Made by a program: the position numbers and the translations under genes. 64,000 bases of DNA from Sandaracinobacteroides sp031425455 (GTDB lineage Bacteria; Pseudomonadota; Alphaproteobacteria; Sphingomonadales; Sphingomonadaceae): assembly GCA_031425455.1 (NCBI GenBank), contig JANPJJ010000152.1, forward strand, positions 10,193 through 74,192, given 5' to 3'. Every line of letters begins with the position of its first letter. The stretch's first letter is position 1. The notes beneath the pieces are model-generated. The model saw nothing but the letters and a program-made list of their open reading frames with translations. It was not told where the DNA came from and did no database searches. Positions 49,156 through 58,039 of this stretch are shown here, in pieces.

Positions 49156-52100
49156 TTGAACCGGTTGATCGCCTTTGCCGTCCACCGCTGGCAGGTGACG
49201 CTGGTTGTGTTCGGCCTGGTCGCGGCCTTGGGCGCACAGGCGTTCCTGTCGATCCCGCGATCGGTCGATCCGCATTTCAAGGCGCCGTTCGTGCTGATCA
49301 TCGCGATTCTTCCGGGCGCAGATCCGGCCGATATCGAGCAGACCGTCGCCAAGCCGATCGAGGACGCGCTCGCCGGTCTCGACAATATCTCCGAACTCGC
49401 CTCCTCCTCGTCCGACGGGCAGGCGGTGGTGACCGCGGAATTCACCTGGGAGTCCGACCCGGACCGCAATTTCGATGAAGCCGTTCGCGAGGTGAATGCG
49501 ATCCGGGCGCAACTGCCGTCGGGCATCCAGCGGCTGGAATATCGGCGGTTCCGCACCACCGAGGCGGTTGTCGTGCAATATGCCATCGTCTCCGAAACGG
49601 CGTCGTGGCGCCGCATGGAGAAGATGGGGAAAGACCTGAAAGAGGCCTTCCAGCGCCAGCCCGGCGTGCGGACGGCGACCCTATGGGGGGTGCCCCGGCC
49701 GGAGCTGCGGGTCTCGGTCGATCTCGGCCGGCTGGCGCAGCTCGGCATCCCCGTCACGCAGGTCACCGATGCGCTGCGGGTGGGCGGCAGCGACACGCCG
49801 CCCGGGCCGCTGAGGTCGGGCGACCAGCGGCTGAACCTGAAGGCCGGCGGGGCTTTCCGCACGCTGGCCGAAGTCCAGGCGGTGCCGCTTCGCGCCGGCA
49901 ATGGACGGGTCCTCCGGGTCGGCGACGTCGCCGACGTGCAGTGGGCCACCGCCGAGCGCAGCCACGCCACTCGCTTCAACGGCAAGCGGGCGATCTGGGT
50001 GACCGCGACCCAGAAGGACAATGTGAACGTGCTCGACGTGGAGCGGCGGCTGACCGCAGCGGCCGAGGCCTATCGGACGGTGCTGCCGCCCGACGCCCGG
50101 CTGGAGCTGGCATTCGACCAGTCCGACGATGTGCGGCGCAAGCTGGCGCTGCTCGCCCGGGATTTCGGGCTGGCGCTGGCGCTCGTGCTGCTGACCCTGC
50201 TGCCGCTGGGCCCGCGCGCGTCGCTCGTCGTCATGGTGTCGATCCCGCTCAGCCTCGCCATCGGGGTGCTGGTGATGAACCTGCTGGGCTATACGCTGAA
50301 CCAGCTGGTGATCACCGGGTTCATCGTGGCGCTGGGCATCCTCGTGGACGATTCGATCGTGGTGGTCGAAAACATCGCCCGGCACCTGCGGATGGGCTAT
50401 TCGCGCACCGCAGCGGCGCTGGCGGGCACCCAGCAGATCGCAGTCGCGGTACTGGGCTGCACGGCGGTCATCATCTTCGCCTTTCTGCCGCTGACGGCGC
50501 TGCCGGGCGGTGCGGGAAAGTTCACCCGCGGGCTGCCGATCGCCGTGATCGCAACCGTCACCGCCTCGCTGCTGGTGTCGCTCACGATCATTCCGTTCCT
50601 GGCGTCGCGGCTGCTGTCGAAAGAGGAGCACCCGGACGGCAACCGGTTCCTGCGCGCGGTCGATGGCGGCATCCACCGTTTCTACGCCCCGCTGCTGCAC
50701 CGCGCGCTGGAGCGGCCAAAGACCGCGTTTCTGGCCGCGATGGCCCTGTGCGTGGCAGCGCTCGGCCTGATCCCGGTGCTGGGCACCAGCCTGTTCCCGC
50801 CGGCGGACGTGCCCTATTTCCAGGTGGAGGTTGAGGCATCGGAAGGCAGCGATCTGGGCGCCACCGCTCGCGCCGTCGCGTTCGTCGACCGGACTCTCGC
50901 CGCCGAGCCGCTGGTGGCGACACGCATGTCCAACGTGGGTCGGGGCAATCCGCAGATTTTCTACAATCAGCGCGAAGTCACCCAGCAGTCCAATTTCGGA
51001 ATGGTGGCAGGAACGCTGAAGCAATGGGACCCCGAGGAAGGTCCGGCGCTGGTAACCCGGCTGCGCGAACGGTTCGCGACTTACCCGGAGGCGCGGATCG
51101 AGCTGGTTCCGTTCCAGAACGGGGCGCCCATCGATTCGCCGATCGCCTGGTTCCTCACCGGGCCCGACCTCGACGTGCTGCGCCGCCTGTCGAAGGAGGC
51201 CGAAGCTCTCATGCGCGCGGTGCCGGGAACGGTGGATGTGCGAAACCCGCTCGCCTTCGACCGGCTCGACCTGGATCTGGGCCTGGACGCCGACAAGGCG
51301 GCGCTGCTGGGCGTGTCGCCGGCGGCCGCCCGGCGGGTCACCCGGCTCGCCCTCGCGGGGGAGCCGGCCGGCCGGTTCCGCGATGCCGAGGGGGATAGCT
51401 ACGACGTCGTGGTGCGGCTGCCGCAGCCAGACTTCACCGGGGTCGCGCCGGGCGAGCGGCTCGGCGCGATCCAGGATGTGGACGCCCTGTCGCGGGTCTA
51501 TGTACCGACGTCGGCGGGCGAGGCCGTGCCGCTGCCGGCGATCGCCTCGCCCCGGCTGACCGGCGGGCCTGCCTCCATCAACCGCTATGGCCAGCAGCGC
51601 AGCGTGGGGCTTACCTCCAATGTCGCCGACGGCTATCTGACGTCGCGGGTGAACGAGGAGGTGGGTGCGCAGTTCAACGCGATGAAGCTGCCGCCCGGAT
51701 ACGCCTTCGTGCTCGGCGGGGAGGCGGCGGAACAGGCCGAAAGTTTCGGCGGCCTGGGCGGGGTGATCCTGCTTGCCGCCTTCGGCATCTTCGGCGTGCT
51801 GGTACTGGAGTTCGGCCGCTTCCGCGAGACGGTGGTGGTGGCGGGCGTGGTGCCGCTGGGCATGTTCGGCGGGCTGATCGCCTTGTGGCTGACAGGCAAT
51901 TCGATCAGCTTCACTGCGATCATCGGATTCGTTGCGCTGATTGGGATCGAAATCAAGAATTCGATCCTTCTGGTCGACTTCACCACGCAACTGCGCCAGC
52001 AGGGGATGGAGCTTCGCCCGGCGATCGAACGCGCCGGCGAAGTGCGCTTCTTGCCGGTGCTGCTTACCAGCGTGACGGCGGTGCTGGCGCTGCTGCCGCT

Positions 52101-52272
52101 GGCGCTGTCGGGTTCCGGGCTTTACTCCCCGCTTGCCTGGGTGATCATCGGCGGGCTGATCTCGTCGACGTTCCTCAGCCGGATCGTCACGCCGGTCATG
52201 TACCTGCTGCTGGTGCGCCACGCTCCCCCGGTTGCGCATCGGGAAACAAAGCCGGCGCCTGCCGAGGGTTGA
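49156..52272 (+). CDS. RND-family efflux permease (AcrB/MexF-like)
   Basis: A 1038-residue proton-driven pump with 12 membrane helices and two large periplasmic loops. It opens with NRLIAFAVHRWQVTLVVFGLV. Helix 4 has GILVDDSIVVVENIARHL, with the proton-relay Asp pair, and the second half has the matching GIEIKNSILLVDF. The start TTG 49156 gives the family N-terminus but has no clear ribosome site, so translational coupling to the adaptor gene is possible. No outer-membrane channel gene follows. The 3' end overlaps the convergent SDR gene by 77 bp. Confidence 0.92.
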   Translation: MNRLIAFAVHRWQVTLVVFGLVAALGAQAFLSIPRSVDPHFKAPFVLIIAILPGADPADIEQTVAKPIEDALAGLDNISELASSSSDGQAVVTAEFTWESDPDRNFDEAVREVNAIRAQLPSGIQRLEYRRFRTTEAVVVQYAIVSETASWRRMEKMGKDLKEAFQRQPGVRTATLWGVPRPELRVSVDLGRLAQLGIPVTQVTDALRVGGSDTPPGPLRSGDQRLNLKAGGAFRTLAEVQAVPLRAGNGRVLRVGDVADVQWATAERSHATRFNGKRAIWVTATQKDNVNVLDVERRLTAAAEAYRTVLPPDARLELAFDQSDDVRRKLALLARDFGLALALVLLTLLPLGPRASLVVMVSIPLSLAIGVLVMNLLGYTLNQLVITGFIVALGILVDDSIVVVENIARHLRMGYSRTAAALAGTQQIAVAVLGCTAVIIFAFLPLTALPGGAGKFTRGLPIAVIATVTASLLVSLTIIPFLASRLLSKEEHPDGNRFLRAVDGGIHRFYAPLLHRALERPKTAFLAAMALCVAALGLIPVLGTSLFPPADVPYFQVEVEASEGSDLGATARAVAFVDRTLAAEPLVATRMSNVGRGNPQIFYNQREVTQQSNFGMVAGTLKQWDPEEGPALVTRLRERFATYPEARIELVPFQNGAPIDSPIAWFLTGPDLDVLRRLSKEAEALMRAVPGTVDVRNPLAFDRLDLDLGLDADKAALLGVSPAAARRVTRLALAGEPAGRFRDAEGDSYDVVVRLPQPDFTGVAPGERLGAIQDVDALSRVYVPTSAGEAVPLPAIASPRLTGGPASINRYGQQRSVGLTSNVADGYLTSRVNEEVGAQFNAMKLPPGYAFVLGGEAAEQAESFGGLGGVILLAAFGIFGVLVLEFGRFRETVVVAGVVPLGMFGGLIALWLTGNSISFTAIIGFVALIGIEIKNSILLVDFTTQLRQQGMELRPAIERAGEVRFLPVLLTSVTAVLALLPLALSGSGLYSPLAWVIIGGLISSTFLSRIVTPVMYLLLVRHAPPVAHRETKPAPAEG

Positions 52273-53281
52273 GGCCGCCCGGATACGTGCCCCGGTCGGC
52301 GCGCATCCGTTGCCGAAGCCCGCCGTCCACCCCCTGGCCTTCAACGACCGGCCGGTAAAGATTGCCCGCCGTATTGGTGGCAGGGGGCGCAAGTTCCATC
52401 TGCGCCGCATGCACGACATTGGCGGCAAAATGCTCGCCGACGCGGGGGGCCAGCCGGTGCCCGGCACAAGCGAGCTTGGCCTTGGCCCCTACGGCCACCT
52501 GCTCTCGCGGCGTGATTGCGGCGCGAACGATGGCGTCCACCACCGCTCGAGGGGGATCCAGCAGGACCATTTGGGCGCGGCGGCCGCTGTAGTTTGCGCT
52601 GTGCACCCAATATGGGGTGTCGACGGCCCATGGCATGACGGTGGAGACCCGGATCGGCCCGAGCAGGCCGGCCAGTCGAAGTTCCTGATGCAAGGCGGTT
52701 CCAAGCCCGAGCACGCCATGTTTCGAGGCAGTGTAGCTGGCATGGTACGGCACCGGAACCTTGCCTTCCACAGAACCGACATTCACAAGAACGCCCAGGC
52801 CCTGCCGCTTGAACAGGGCGATCGCGACATGGCTGCCGTTGATTGCGCCCTTCAGATTGATGTCGATCACCCTCGCATGATCGGAAAGCGGGATTTCCTC
52901 GAACCGGCCGATGGCGCCGACACCGGCCGCGTTGATCCAGCCGTCCACCCGGCCGAAGCGCGCAACGGCCGCCGCCACTAGCTGCTCGACCTGCACCGCA
53001 TCGGAAACGTCGGTGGGCACGACGAGAGCCCGTCCGCCGGCAGCTTCGATCTCCCGCGAGACTTCGTGCAGCACATCGACCCGCCTTGCGGCAAGGACCA
53101 GGTTGCCGCCGCGCCGACCGAGCTCATGCGCCACCCCCCGGCCCAGGCCGGACGATGCGCCGGTGACCACAAAGGTTCGTCCGTCGATCCTGCTGTCGTC
53201 GCGCGCCATCCTGGATCGCCTGCGCGCAGCGACAGCAAGGGCCGCCGCCGTGATCAGCACTGCCATGGGCATGTATCGCAT
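52196..53281 (-). CDS. Membrane-anchored short-chain dehydrogenase/reductase
   Basis: A 361-residue SDR. An N-terminal hydrophobic segment (MAVLITAAALAVAARRR) is followed by the Rossmann loop TGASSGLGRGVA, NAAGVGA and the active site YHASYTASKHG, with Ser in NVGSVEGK. The C-terminal 60-70 residues are longer than usual and partly antisense to the RND gene. The ATG 53281 has GGAGG upstream. The substrate is unknown; this branch often acts on lipids or sterol-like ketones. Confidence 0.85.
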   Translation of the reverse strand: MRYMPMAVLITAAALAVAARRRSRMARDDSRIDGRTFVVTGASSGLGRGVAHELGRRGGNLVLAARRVDVLHEVSREIEAAGGRALVVPTDVSDAVQVEQLVAAAVARFGRVDGWINAAGVGAIGRFEEIPLSDHARVIDINLKGAINGSHVAIALFKRQGLGVLVNVGSVEGKVPVPYHASYTASKHGVLGLGTALHQELRLAGLLGPIRVSTVMPWAVDTPYWVHSANYSGRRAQMVLLDPPRAVVDAIVRAAITPREQVAVGAKAKLACAGHRLAPRVGEHFAANVVHAAQMELAPPATNTAGNLYRPVVEGQGVDGGLRQRMRADRGTYPGGLNPRQAPALFPDAQPGERGAPAAGT

Positions 53282-53404
53282 GAAAACCTCCGCTCCCCCG
53301 ACAGTCCAACGGAGCTCGACCCCTGCTAGTTGCCTGTTCCGCAGTGACGCACTTCCAACGCCGCATTGCGAGTGGCACAACGGGGCCAACAGGGAAGGGC
53401 GCGT

Positions 53405-55549
53405 GTGAAGAAACTGCTGTTGCTGGGATCATTGCTGGTCGGCATCGTGCTCGCCTTCCGGTTCGGCCTCGCCGATGCCCTGACCCTGGAAAGCCTGAAG
53501 GCGCGCCAGGCCGATTTCAGCCTCCTCTATGCCGCCCGGCCGGTGCGCGTGCTGGGCCTGTTCTTCCTGCTTTATGTCGCGGTCACGGCGCTGTCGCTTC
53601 CGGGCGCCGCCATTCTCACGATCGCCGCAGGCGCGCTGTTCGGGCTCTTCACCGGCACGATCCTCGCTTCGTTTGCCTCCACAATCGGTGCGACGCTGGC
53701 GTTCCTGGCCTCGCGCTACCTGTTCCGCGATGCTGTGGCCGCCCGCTTCGGGCAACGGATGCGCGCAATCGATGCCGGCATGGCGCGCGACGGGCCGTTT
53801 TACCTGTTCACGCTCCGACTGGTGCCGATCTTTCCCTTCTTCCTTGTCAACCTGCTGATGGGGCTCAGCAACATACCGGCCCGCACCTTCGCCTGGGTCA
53901 GCCAGATCGGCATGCTGGCGGGCACCATCGTGTTCGTGAATGCCGGAACCGAGCTGGCGAAGCTGGACAGCCTGTCCGGCATCCTGTCGCCCGGCCTGAT
54001 CGGCTCGTTCGTGCTGCTGGGTCTGTTCCCGTGGATCGCCCGGTGGCTGCTCGGCCTGCTGCGGCAGCGCCGCATCTATGCGCGCTTCACGCAGCCCAGG
54101 CGGTTCGATCGCAACCTGATCGTAATCGGCGGCGGCGCGGCGGGGCTGGTGACGGCCTATATCGCAGCTGCCGTGAAGGCGAAGGTCACGCTCGTCGAAC
54201 ACAGCGCAATGGGGGGCGACTGCCTGAATACGGGTTGCGTGCCGTCGAAGGCGCTGATCCGCAGCGCGAAGCTGGCCTCGGAGATCCGAAACGCCGGAAA
54301 ATTCGGCATAACGTCCAGCAATTTGGACATCGACTTTAAAGCTGTGATGGAGCGAGTTCGAAGCGTGATCGACGGTATCGCGCCGCACGACAGCGTGGAA
54401 CGATATCGGGGGCTCGGCGTCGATGCGCGCATCGCCCATGCCCGTATCCTCGATCCCTGGACGGTGGAGATCACCCCGGACGGCGGCGCGCCCCAGCGGC
54501 TGACGACCTGCGCCATCGTGCTGGCAACGGGCGCGCGCCCCGTGGTGCCCGAAATCCCCGGGCTTGCCGAAGCCGGGTTTCTCACCAGCGAGACGCTGTG
54601 GGATGCGTTTGTCCAGCGCGCGTCGCCGCCCGGCCGGCTGGTCGTGCTGGGCGGCGGCCCCATCGGTTGCGAGCTGGCGCAGGCGTTCCAGCGCCTGGGA
54701 TCGGCCGTCACGCTGGTAGAGGCGGCGCCCCGCCTGCTGTTGAAGGAGGAGCCCGAGGCGGCGGAGCTGGTCGGTACCGCCCTGGCGGCGGACGGGGTAG
54801 TCGTTCTAGCCGGCCACCGCGCCGTCCGGATCGAGTCAGGGCCCAAAGCCCTCGTCGCGGAAGGACCCGACGGCGCCCGGACGGTCCCATTCGACGAACT
54901 CATCGTCGCCGTCGGCCGCACCGCCCGCACGGAAGGTTTCGGGCTGGAGGAACTGGGGATCCCGGCCGGCAAGGCGATCGAGACCAATGCCTGGCTGGAA
55001 ACGCTCTACCCGAACATCTACGCCGTGGGGGACGCCGCCGGGCCTTACCAGTTGACCCATGCCGCCTCCCACCAGGCCTGGCACGCCGCCGTCAACGCAC
55101 TGTTCGGCCGGTTCCGCCGCTTCAAGGTGGACTATCGCGTGCTTCCCGCGGTCGCCTTCACCGACCCGGAAGTGGCGCGCGTCGGCCTCACCGAGGCGCA
55201 AGCGACCGAGCAGGGGCTGGCGTTCGACATCACCCACTTTCCCGTCGCGCGGCTGGACCGCGCCAGGGCCGACGGCAGCACGCAGGGCTTCCTCAAGCTG
55301 CTGACGGTGCGCGGCAAGGACCGGCTGCTGGGCGCCACCATCGTCGGGCCGCACGCCGGCGAACTGATCGCGCAGGTCGCGCTTGCGATGAAGCACGGCC
55401 TGGGCCTGAAGCAGATCATGGGCGCCGTCCACGCCTATCCCACGCTCGCCGAGGGCGTGAAGCTGGCCGCCGGGGAATGGCGGCGCGCGACCGCCCCCAC
55501 CGGCCTGCTGCGCTGGGTCGAACGCTATCATGGCTGGATGCGGGGCTGA
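53405..55549 (+). CDS. Fusion: VTT/TVP38 membrane domain plus disulfide-reductase flavoprotein
   Basis: A 714-residue fusion. Residues 1-235 form a VTT (DedA/TMEM64-like) membrane domain: LSLPGAAILTIAAGALFG, FASRYLFRDAV-type loop and LRLVPIFPFFLVNLLMGLS. From about 238 to the end it is a class-I flavoprotein like mercuric reductase or lipoamide dehydrogenase: FAD loop VIGGGAAGLVTA, redox pair GGDCLNTGCVPSK, NAD loop LGGGPIGCELAQA, AVGDAAGPYQLTH, and the terminal dimer domain with HAYPTLAEGVK. GTG 53405 is the start. An ATGA overlap links it to the next gene. The electron acceptor is unknown. Confidence 0.85.
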   Translation: MKKLLLLGSLLVGIVLAFRFGLADALTLESLKARQADFSLLYAARPVRVLGLFFLLYVAVTALSLPGAAILTIAAGALFGLFTGTILASFASTIGATLAFLASRYLFRDAVAARFGQRMRAIDAGMARDGPFYLFTLRLVPIFPFFLVNLLMGLSNIPARTFAWVSQIGMLAGTIVFVNAGTELAKLDSLSGILSPGLIGSFVLLGLFPWIARWLLGLLRQRRIYARFTQPRRFDRNLIVIGGGAAGLVTAYIAAAVKAKVTLVEHSAMGGDCLNTGCVPSKALIRSAKLASEIRNAGKFGITSSNLDIDFKAVMERVRSVIDGIAPHDSVERYRGLGVDARIAHARILDPWTVEITPDGGAPQRLTTCAIVLATGARPVVPEIPGLAEAGFLTSETLWDAFVQRASPPGRLVVLGGGPIGCELAQAFQRLGSAVTLVEAAPRLLLKEEPEAAELVGTALAADGVVVLAGHRAVRIESGPKALVAEGPDGARTVPFDELIVAVGRTARTEGFGLEELGIPAGKAIETNAWLETLYPNIYAVGDAAGPYQLTHAASHQAWHAAVNALFGRFRRFKVDYRVLPAVAFTDPEVARVGLTEAQATEQGLAFDITHFPVARLDRARADGSTQGFLKLLTVRGKDRLLGATIVGPHAGELIAQVALAMKHGLGLKQIMGAVHAYPTLAEGVKLAAGEWRRATAPTGLLRWVERYHGWMRG

Positions 55550-56805
55550 TGCTCCAGTTCCAGGGGTTGATTGGCCTCGCGGCCCTGATCCTCGTCGCCC
55601 GGCTGCTCAGCGCCGACCGGGCCAGCGCGATCCCGTGGCGCTTCATCGCCGGCGCGCTCGCGCTGCAGCTGGTGCTGGCGCTGGTGATCGTCCGGGTGCC
55701 CTTCGTGTGGGGCTTGATCGGCCTCGCCAACGGCGCCGTGGCGGCGGTCGAGCGGGCAACCCTGAAGGGCTCGGCCTATATGTTCGGCTATACCGGCGGC
55801 GCGCCGATGCCATTCGTGCTGAAGCCGGGCGAGGCGCCGCCGCTGGTCATCGCGTTCCAGATCCTGCCGCTGGTAATCGTATTCTCTGCGCTCTCCGCGC
55901 TGGCGTGGCACTGGGGCATCCTCCAGGCAGCGGCGCGGGGCCTGTCGTGGGCGCTCCGACGCACCCTGGGGGTGTCCGGCGTGGTGGGGCTCGGCGCCGG
56001 GGTCAGCCTGTTCCTGGGCGTGGTGGAGGCGCCACTGGTGCTCCGCGCCTGGTTCCAGCGCGTCAGCCGCGCCGAGCTGTTCGCGCTCATGGTGCTGTCG
56101 ATGGCAACGATTTCGGGCGCACTGCTGATCCTCTATGCGCAGACCGTCGGCCGGGTGGTGCCCGATGCCGTGGGGCACATGATCTCGGCCTCGCTGCTGT
56201 CGCTTCCCGCCGCGCTGGTGATCGCCCGGCTGATGCAGCCCGGCGACAGCGCCACCGAGGCGGCCATCGGCGAGGCCGACCTCGAATATCGGGGCAGCAT
56301 GGACGCGATCGTGCGAGGTACGATGGACGGCGTGCAGCTGTTCCTCGCCGTCATCGGCATCATCATCGTGATCTTCGCGTTGGTGGCGCTTGTGGACGAC
56401 GCGCTGGGGCTGCTGCCCCTGATCGACGGCGCACCGCTCACGCTGAAGCGCCTGTTCGGCTGGGTGTTCGCGCCGCTGATGTGGGCGATCGGCGTGCCCT
56501 GGGCCGAGGCGCCGACGGCCGGCGCGCTGATGGGCACCAAGGCGATCCTGAACGAATATGTGGCCTATCTGGAACTTGCCGCCCTGCCCGCGGGAAGCCT
56601 GTCGGCGCGCGGCGCGCTCATCACCACCTATGCGCTGTGCGGGGTCGCCAATCTGGCGAGCGTGGGGCTGATCGTCTCCACCATCGGCACGCTCGCGCCC
56701 GGCCGCCGAGCCGATGTCGCGGCCCTCGGCATGCGATCCTGGCTGGCGGGCAACATGGCGACCGCGATGACGGGCGCCATGATCGGGTTGGTGACACCCG
56801 CCTGA
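55549..56805 (+). CDS. Concentrative nucleoside transporter (NupC/CNT)
   Basis: A 418-residue symporter for nucleosides. FSALSALAWHWGILQ, GVVEAPLVLRAW, MGTKAILNEYVAYLEL and TYALCGVANLASVGLIVSTIGTLAP match the CNT core. The ATG overlaps the stop of the fusion gene, so they are co-translated. It is followed 13 bp later by a phosphatidyltransferase gene. Confidence 0.9.
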   Translation: MLQFQGLIGLAALILVARLLSADRASAIPWRFIAGALALQLVLALVIVRVPFVWGLIGLANGAVAAVERATLKGSAYMFGYTGGAPMPFVLKPGEAPPLVIAFQILPLVIVFSALSALAWHWGILQAAARGLSWALRRTLGVSGVVGLGAGVSLFLGVVEAPLVLRAWFQRVSRAELFALMVLSMATISGALLILYAQTVGRVVPDAVGHMISASLLSLPAALVIARLMQPGDSATEAAIGEADLEYRGSMDAIVRGTMDGVQLFLAVIGIIIVIFALVALVDDALGLLPLIDGAPLTLKRLFGWVFAPLMWAIGVPWAEAPTAGALMGTKAILNEYVAYLELAALPAGSLSARGALITTYALCGVANLASVGLIVSTIGTLAPGRRADVAALGMRSWLAGNMATAMTGAMIGLVTPA

Positions 56806-56818
56806 TGCGTCCCGCCTC

Positions 56819-57439
56819 ATGATAGACGCGAAGCTCCGCCCGCTGATCGATCCGATACTGAACCGCGCGGGCCGATGGCTGGCCGCGCGAGGTGTGGGCG
56901 CCGATGCCGTCTCGATCATCGGCATCACAGCCGGGCTCTGCGCAGCGCTCGCCATCTATTTCGGGCTGTTTCCGCTTGCGCTGGGGCTGACCCTGCTGTC
57001 CCGCCTGCTCGACGGGCTCGACGGGGCAGTGGCTCGCGCCACCCGGCTCACGCCGTTCGGCGGGTATCTCGATATCGTCGGCGACTTTCTGTTTTACGTC
57101 GCCGTGCCGCTGGCGTTCGGCCTGTCGCACCCGGCGTTTCTGGCGCCCGCGCTGGTGCTGATGGCAAGCTTCGCGCTGACCGGGGTCAGTTTCCTGGCCT
57201 TTGCCGCCGTCGCAGCAGCGCAGAAGATCGAAACCGAGGCGCATGGCCGCAAAAGCTTCTTTTACTCGACCGGGCTGGCCGAAGGCGCCGAAACGATCCT
57301 GGCCTTCGTGCTGATGTGCCTGTTCCCGAACGCCTTTCCGGCAATCGCGTTCGCCTATGCGGGCCTGTGCTTCCTCACCGTCGTGCAGCGCAGCTGGCTT
57401 GCCTGGTGCCTGTTCCGGCCGGATCGGCCCGGGGGTTGA
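56819..57439 (+). CDS. CDP-alcohol phosphatidyltransferase family protein
   Basis: A 206-residue membrane enzyme. The catalytic signature D-x2-DG-x2-AR-x8-G-x3-D-x3-D is complete in DGLDGAVARATRLTPFGGYL followed by DIVGD. About six hydrophobic segments follow the soluble start. It would move a phosphatidyl group from CDP-diacylglycerol to an alcohol; which alcohol (glycerol phosphate, serine, inositol) cannot be told from sequence. It is short for PgsA. In line with the transporter upstream. Confidence 0.85.
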   Translation: MIDAKLRPLIDPILNRAGRWLAARGVGADAVSIIGITAGLCAALAIYFGLFPLALGLTLLSRLLDGLDGAVARATRLTPFGGYLDIVGDFLFYVAVPLAFGLSHPAFLAPALVLMASFALTGVSFLAFAAVAAAQKIETEAHGRKSFFYSTGLAEGAETILAFVLMCLFPNAFPAIAFAYAGLCFLTVVQRSWLAWCLFRPDRPGG

Positions 57440-57509
57440 ACCCGCGCGGCATATCGGCTTCTGTCCGACCAGCGGGTTCGCCGGACAACTGCCGGGCAAG
57501 GGGTCGGAA

Positions 57510-58031
57510 ATGATCAAGCTTCTGGGGTATATCTTTCTGGCGCTGCTGCTGATGATCGCGGGCGCGCTGATCTATGTCCGGGTGGCGCCGCACGATATCG
57601 CCACCTGGCACGTCGACCCGCTGACGGCGCCGACTCCCACCACCCCCAACAGCTGGCGCGTCGCGCCGCCCGGGCAGTCGCCAGATAGCTCGGGAGGAAG
57701 CGCGGGCCAGCCCTCCGCCGTCTACCGCGCAACGCCGGCCGAACTGCTCGCCGCGTTCGATCGGATCGCAATGGCGCAGCCCGAAACCGTGCGGCTCGCC
57801 GGCAGTCCGGACGAAGGCCTCATCACCTATGTGCAGCGCAGCAAACTTGTGAAGTATCCGGACTATATCTCCGTAAAGGCTGTCGACCTGGGGGACGGAA
57901 GATCGGCCCTCGCGATCCTGTCGCGCTCGCGCTTCGGCAAGAGCGACCTCGGCGTCAACAAGGCCCGGGTCACCGAGTGGCTGAAGGGGCTGGCGCCCCT
58001 GCAAGAGGAAGCTCCGGCGCCGGCCGGTTGA
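57510..58031 (+). CDS. DUF1499 family protein
   Basis: A 173-residue protein with one N-terminal membrane helix (LGYIFLALLLMIAGALIYVRV). The DUF1499 fold follows from about residue 70 (TPAELLAAFDRIA, YVQRSKLVKYPDYISVKAVDL, SRSRFGKSDLGVNKARVTEWL). The function is unknown in the family. The ATG 57510 follows AAGGGG. It sits upstream of the DUF418 gene, with only eight bases between. Confidence 0.82.
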   Translation: MIKLLGYIFLALLLMIAGALIYVRVAPHDIATWHVDPLTAPTPTTPNSWRVAPPGQSPDSSGGSAGQPSAVYRATPAELLAAFDRIAMAQPETVRLAGSPDEGLITYVQRSKLVKYPDYISVKAVDLGDGRSALAILSRSRFGKSDLGVNKARVTEWLKGLAPLQEEAPAPAG

Positions 58032-58039
58032 GCCCGGGC

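Noticed and set aside
49681..52467. A 928-codon minus-strand open frame opposite the RND pump
   Set aside because: Composition (His/Gln/Arg-rich) and position mirror the pump gene exactly; no family motif.
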